Assembly: GCA_963976815.1 (NCBI GenBank)
Contig: CAXBLU010000008.1
Coordinates: 201,570-265,569 of the forward strand
DNA: 64,000 nucleotides
Source: JAHRVQ01 sp963976815
GTDB taxonomy: Bacteria; Pseudomonadota; Gammaproteobacteria; Pseudomonadales; Azotimanducaceae
Direction of reading: 5' to 3'
The notes under the pieces were generated by a model. The model saw only the letters and a program-made list of their open reading frames with translations, ran no database searches and was not told where the DNA came from. Positions within the stretch are counted from its first letter, which is position 1; the number at the start of each line of letters is the position of its first letter. This document shows, in pieces, positions 60,868-64,000 of this stretch. The translations under genes were made by a program, and so were the position numbers.

Positions 60868-61254
60868 GTGTTGGAGATACTCGCAATAGCCGTTGGCGGT
60901 GCTCTTGGCGCGGTTGCGCGATTTTCTTTGGGGCAAGCGATTGGTACCTGGCTCGGGACCGAGTTTCCCTGGGGCATTTTGCTGATTAACGTGAGTGGCT
61001 CCCTCGCCATCGGAGTTATATTTGTTTTGTTAGTAGAGCAGGGACAGCTTTCAACGGTTTACCGCTCTGCCATAATGGTGGGATTTCTCGGTGCATTTAC
61101 GACCTTCTCTACTTTCTCCCTACAAACACTGGCGCTAATTGAGACCGGTCGTTTCCTCGAAGCCCTCACTTATGTCCTTGCATCCGTTGTCATCAGCCTG
61201 GGTGCCGTCGCGTTAGGTGTATTTATCACTCGCTTGCTAACGGGCGAGGCCTGA
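60868..61254 (+). CDS. crcB: Fluoride channel CrcB/Fluc
   Basis: 128-residue four-helix membrane protein, dimeric fluoride exporter. GGALGAVARFSLGQ (~10), INVSGSLAIG (~42, pore Asn) and GFLGAFTTFSTFSLQT (~72, Phe box) are present. A GTG start abuts the rarA stop directly, leaving no room for a fluoride riboswitch; expression follows the rarA operon. Confidence 0.92.
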   Translation: MLEILAIAVGGALGAVARFSLGQAIGTWLGTEFPWGILLINVSGSLAIGVIFVLLVEQGQLSTVYRSAIMVGFLGAFTTFSTFSLQTLALIETGRFLEALTYVLASVVISLGAVALGVFITRLLTGEA

Positions 61255-61298
61255 TTTGGTGTAAGATTGCGGCCGATTTTAACTGCGCCCCAGCCCCT

Positions 61299-62576
61299 AT
61301 GCTTGATCAGAAATTAATCCGTAGCGATCTTGAAAGTGTCGCTCAAAAACTTGAATTAAAAGGCTTTGTGTTAGACACAAATCGATTTCTTGAACTCGAA
61401 GAACGCCGTAAAACGGTTCAAGTACAAACCGAAGCACTTCAATCGGAACGCAACACACGCTCTAAATCGATTGGCCAGGCTAAGTCCAGAGGTGAAGATA
61501 TTGAGCCCTTGCTAGCCGAAGTGGGTGAAATGGGTGACCAACTCGAACGCTTAAAGGGCGAGCTACAAATAGTCCAGGAGGAACTTCAAGACTTTCTCGC
61601 GGCAATCCCTAATCTACCCGATGACATTGTGCCGGCCGGTAAATCCGAAGACGACAATATTGAACTTCGAGTTTGGGGTGATATTCCCGAATATGACTTC
61701 GAGCCTAAAGACCATGTAGATCTGATGGCCTCGGGCGACAAGATGAGCTTTGATCTTGCCAGTAAAATCACCGGCTCGCGCTTTATTACATTACGGGGCG
61801 ACGTGGCATTGCTGCATCGAGCACTTATCCAATTTATGTTGGACGTCCACACCAGAGAGCACGGCTATGAAGAAGTCTACGTACCTTACATCGTCAATCG
61901 TGATTCATTGTACGGCACAGGACAGCTCCCTAAATTCGAAGAGGACCTGTTTCGTCTCGATGATGACCGGGACTACTATCTAATTCCAACCGCCGAAGTA
62001 CCCATCACCAATCTGGTCCGGGATGAAATTGTCCCTTCTGAGCAAATGCCATTGCGTTTTGTTGCGCACACACCCTGTTTCCGCAGTGAAGCTGGAAGCT
62101 ACGGTCGCGATACTCGGGGCATGATCCGCCAACATCAATTCGAAAAAGTTGAACTGGTGCATATGGTCAAGCCTGAAGACGCTGACGCAACCCACGAGAT
62201 GCTCACCCAGCATGCAGAAAACATTCTGCAAAAACTGGGGCTTCCCTATCGTGTTGTGAATTTGTGTGGTGGTGATCTTGGGTTTGCCGCTGCCAGAACC
62301 TATGACCTTGAAGTCTGGTTACCCGGCCAGAACAAATATCGCGAAATTTCATCCTGTAGTAACTTCAGAGACTTTCAGGCCAGACGCATGCAGGCGAGAT
62401 GGCGCAATCCTGAAACAGGTAAACCTGAGCTACTGAATACGTTAAATGGGTCAGGTCTTGCGGTGGGGCGAACGTTAGTTGCGGTACTTGAAAACTACCA
62501 ACAGAAGGACGGCAGTATTTTAGTGCCTCAGGTATTACAGTCCTACCTCCATGGTGTCTCGGTCATCCAGCCGTAG
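61299..62576 (+). CDS. serS: Serine-tRNA ligase
   Basis: 425-residue class II synthetase: N-terminal coiled-coil tRNA-binding arm (~30-105), motif 2 TPCFRSEAGSYGRDTRGMIRQHQFEKVE (~263-290) and motif 3 LNGSGLAVGRTLVAVLE (~380). Full length. 44 bp after crcB; cysG starts one base after its stop. Confidence 0.96.
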   Translation: MLDQKLIRSDLESVAQKLELKGFVLDTNRFLELEERRKTVQVQTEALQSERNTRSKSIGQAKSRGEDIEPLLAEVGEMGDQLERLKGELQIVQEELQDFLAAIPNLPDDIVPAGKSEDDNIELRVWGDIPEYDFEPKDHVDLMASGDKMSFDLASKITGSRFITLRGDVALLHRALIQFMLDVHTREHGYEEVYVPYIVNRDSLYGTGQLPKFEEDLFRLDDDRDYYLIPTAEVPITNLVRDEIVPSEQMPLRFVAHTPCFRSEAGSYGRDTRGMIRQHQFEKVELVHMVKPEDADATHEMLTQHAENILQKLGLPYRVVNLCGGDLGFAAARTYDLEVWLPGQNKYREISSCSNFRDFQARRMQARWRNPETGKPELLNTLNGSGLAVGRTLVAVLENYQQKDGSILVPQVLQSYLHGVSVIQP

Positions 62577-62577
62577 C

Positions 62578-63939
62578 ATGGATTATCTGCCGCTTTTTTT
62601 TGATCTCAAACAGCGACGTTGTTTAGTTGTTGGAGGCGGGGAGATCGCCTATCGAAAAGTAGACCTGTTACTCCGGGCTGGCGCCACAATTACCCTGGTT
62701 GCCCCCAACATTATCGATAAGCTCACGGATGCTCTAACCGCGGAAGGACACCTGTGTTTGCGGCGGGAGTTTGAGGACGCTGACCTGGACGGAATCAGTC
62801 TGGTGATATCAGCTACCAATATCAAAGCGGTTAATCGACGGGTAGCCGAGCAGGCAAAAGAAAAAAATATCCCGGTAAATGTAGTTGATGATCTGCAACT
62901 CACCGATGTGGTTTTTCCCGCCATTGTGGATCGCTCCCCGATCATCGCTGCTGTCTCAACAGGGGGAGCGTCACCGGTGCTCACCAGAAAAATACGCACC
63001 CTGTTGGAGAGTTTGATCCCCGAATCATTTTCATCCCTTGCTCAATTCCTCGGCAGAGAACGTCCCGAACTCAAGGAGAAGTATCCCGATGCCGACCACA
63101 GACGCCGGGTTACCGAAAACTTCCTCGATTCACCGGGCGCTAGCCATGCTGAAAGAAGAGAGTTTGATGCGGCAAAACAATACCTCAATGAGTCAGCAAC
63201 AGCACAAACCGGTGAGGTTTATATTGTCGGGGCAGGACCAGGAGATCCAGATCTACTAACGTTAAAAGCACTTCAAATGCTCCAAAAGGCCGACATTGTG
63301 CTCTACGACAATTTGGTGTCCGATGCCGTATTGGACAGAGCACGGCGCGACGCTGAAAAGTCCTACGTGGGTAAAAAGGGTGGCGGCGACAGCACTAGCC
63401 AGGAATCAATCAACGCAAAACTTGTGCGACTTGCCCAGGAGGGACACCGAGTCTGTCGACTAAAAGGGGGAGACCCGTTTATTTTTGGTAGAGGTGGCGA
63501 AGAAATTGAGGACCTGATTGATGCCGGTATACCCTTTGAAGTTGTCCCTGGAATTACCGCTGCAAGTGGTTGTGCGGCCTATGCTGGTATTCCGTTAACC
63601 CACAGGGACTATTCTCAGTCGGTTCGGTTTGTTACGGGCCACCCCAGGGACGGTGAGGTTGAACTTGCCTGGCAAGAATTCGCCCACAAGAATCAGACCA
63701 TTGTGTTTTATATGGGGTTGGGCGGATTAAAAAAAATATGCGCGAGACTGATAGAACATGGACGAAGCGCCGATACGCCTGTGGCGGTGATTGCGAAGGG
63801 CACAATGCCTGATCAAGCCGTTGTAACGGGATCTCTTGCAACTATTTGGGAGCTAACGGAGTCCGCAGGGTTGAGCAGGCCGACACTCATTATTGTCGGT
63901 GAAGTGGTTGCCTTTCGAGAGCGCTGGAAGACCGTGTAA
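62578..63939 (+). CDS. cysG: Siroheme synthase CysG
   Basis: 453-residue fusion: an N-terminal precorrin-2 dehydrogenase/ferrochelatase domain (~1-150, RCLVVGGGEIAYRK) and a C-terminal uroporphyrinogen-III methyltransferase (~213-450, VYIVGAGPGDPDLLTLKAL, RLKGGDPFIFGRGGEE, PVAVIAKGTMPDQ). It supplies siroheme to sulfite and nitrite reductases, in line with cysB/cysH at 36-37 kb. ATG after the serS stop chosen; the frame opens at 62551 inside serS. Confidence 0.94.
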   Translation: MDYLPLFFDLKQRRCLVVGGGEIAYRKVDLLLRAGATITLVAPNIIDKLTDALTAEGHLCLRREFEDADLDGISLVISATNIKAVNRRVAEQAKEKNIPVNVVDDLQLTDVVFPAIVDRSPIIAAVSTGGASPVLTRKIRTLLESLIPESFSSLAQFLGRERPELKEKYPDADHRRRVTENFLDSPGASHAERREFDAAKQYLNESATAQTGEVYIVGAGPGDPDLLTLKALQMLQKADIVLYDNLVSDAVLDRARRDAEKSYVGKKGGGDSTSQESINAKLVRLAQEGHRVCRLKGGDPFIFGRGGEEIEDLIDAGIPFEVVPGITAASGCAAYAGIPLTHRDYSQSVRFVTGHPRDGEVELAWQEFAHKNQTIVFYMGLGGLKKICARLIEHGRSADTPVAVIAKGTMPDQAVVTGSLATIWELTESAGLSRPTLIIVGEVVAFRERWKTV

Positions 63940-63945
63940 TGCAGC

Positions 63946-64000
63946 CGAATTTCGCTTGCGAAAATTCTCTCGAATTTCGCTTACGAAAATTCTCTCGAAT
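63946..64000. repeat. 25-bp palindromic tandem repeat continuing past the window end
   Basis: CGAATTTCGCTTGCGAAAATTCTCT twice (second copy with A for G), then CGAAT at the last base. Each unit contains GAATTTCGC/GCGAAAATTC, a near-perfect hairpin with a two-base loop. It begins 7 bp after the cysG stop and may double as a terminator. Confidence 0.88.

Noticed and set aside
60860..60870. Fluoride riboswitch ahead of crcB
   Set aside because: crcB starts at the base after the rarA stop, leaving no leader.

Overview
The window looks like a chromosomal segment of a free-living, probably marine, gammaproteobacterium. Two things point there. The gene order from about 43 to 64 kb (JmjC cupin, purB, hflD, mnmA, nudix, ... 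clpS, clpA, infA, bpt, aat, trxB, ftsK, lolA, rarA, crcB, serS, cysG) closely matches a block known from Pseudomonas and relatives. The region at 5.3-10.4 kb is a Vibrio-type TonB2/TtpC cluster. Base composition is balanced, and no rRNA, tRNA, phage, insertion sequence or CRISPR array was recognised.

Layout. 0-5 kb: the 3' part of a sodium:alanine symporter, a tiny basic ORF, an SDR and a PreP-like M16C protease, joined by ATGA overlaps. 5.3-10.4 kb: a six-gene energy-transduction operon (DUF3450, TtpC, ExbB, ExbD, TonB, TPR) closed by a strong terminator. 10.5-20.8 kb: rsgA, then an accessory stretch with an SMP-30 lactonase plus tripartite tricarboxylate transporter operon, a divergent PhyH oxygenase, an archaeal/alphaproteobacterial-type SerC, a VOC protein, an ATP/ADP-translocase-like carrier and a GNAT enzyme. 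20.8-25.4 kb: an AraC regulator and a biphenyl/aromatic-type set (extradiol dioxygenase, Rieske oxygenase alpha and beta, dihydrodiol dehydrogenase). 25.5-29.5 kb: three more SDRs, a cNMP-binding protein and metA. 29.7-35.5 kb: a hybrid histidine kinase, Gph-like phosphatase, GST, a DnaJ-domain membrane protein, a 5'-nucleotidase and a TauE/SafE exporter. 35.6-41.9 kb: cysB, cysH and a thioredoxin-fold partner, thrH, prpB-prpC, a lytic transglycosylase and an RraA-like protein. 42-64 kb: the conserved housekeeping block, including tRNA thiolation (mnmA), molybdopterin synthesis (moaCDE), a nearly complete N-degron pathway (clpS-clpA, bpt-aat), lipoprotein trafficking (lolA), chromosome segregation (ftsK) and siroheme synthesis (cysG, which supports sulfite reduction alongside cysH/cysB).

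The most striking regulatory element is the metA leader. It holds a near-consensus promoter, a SAM-II riboswitch-like aptamer starting almost at the predicted transcription start, and an intrinsic terminator ending about 17 nt before the start codon. The 3' end of the aptamer is complementary to the 5' arm of the terminator, so a complete SAM-controlled attenuation switch can be read from the sequence. The second theme is short tandem repeats, in the gaps between genes and once inside a gene: a hexamer tract over a ribosome binding site, a 15-bp repeat encoding five-residue repeats in a NUDIX enzyme, and 13-, 25- and 26-bp tandem units. The 25- and 26-bp units are themselves palindromic.
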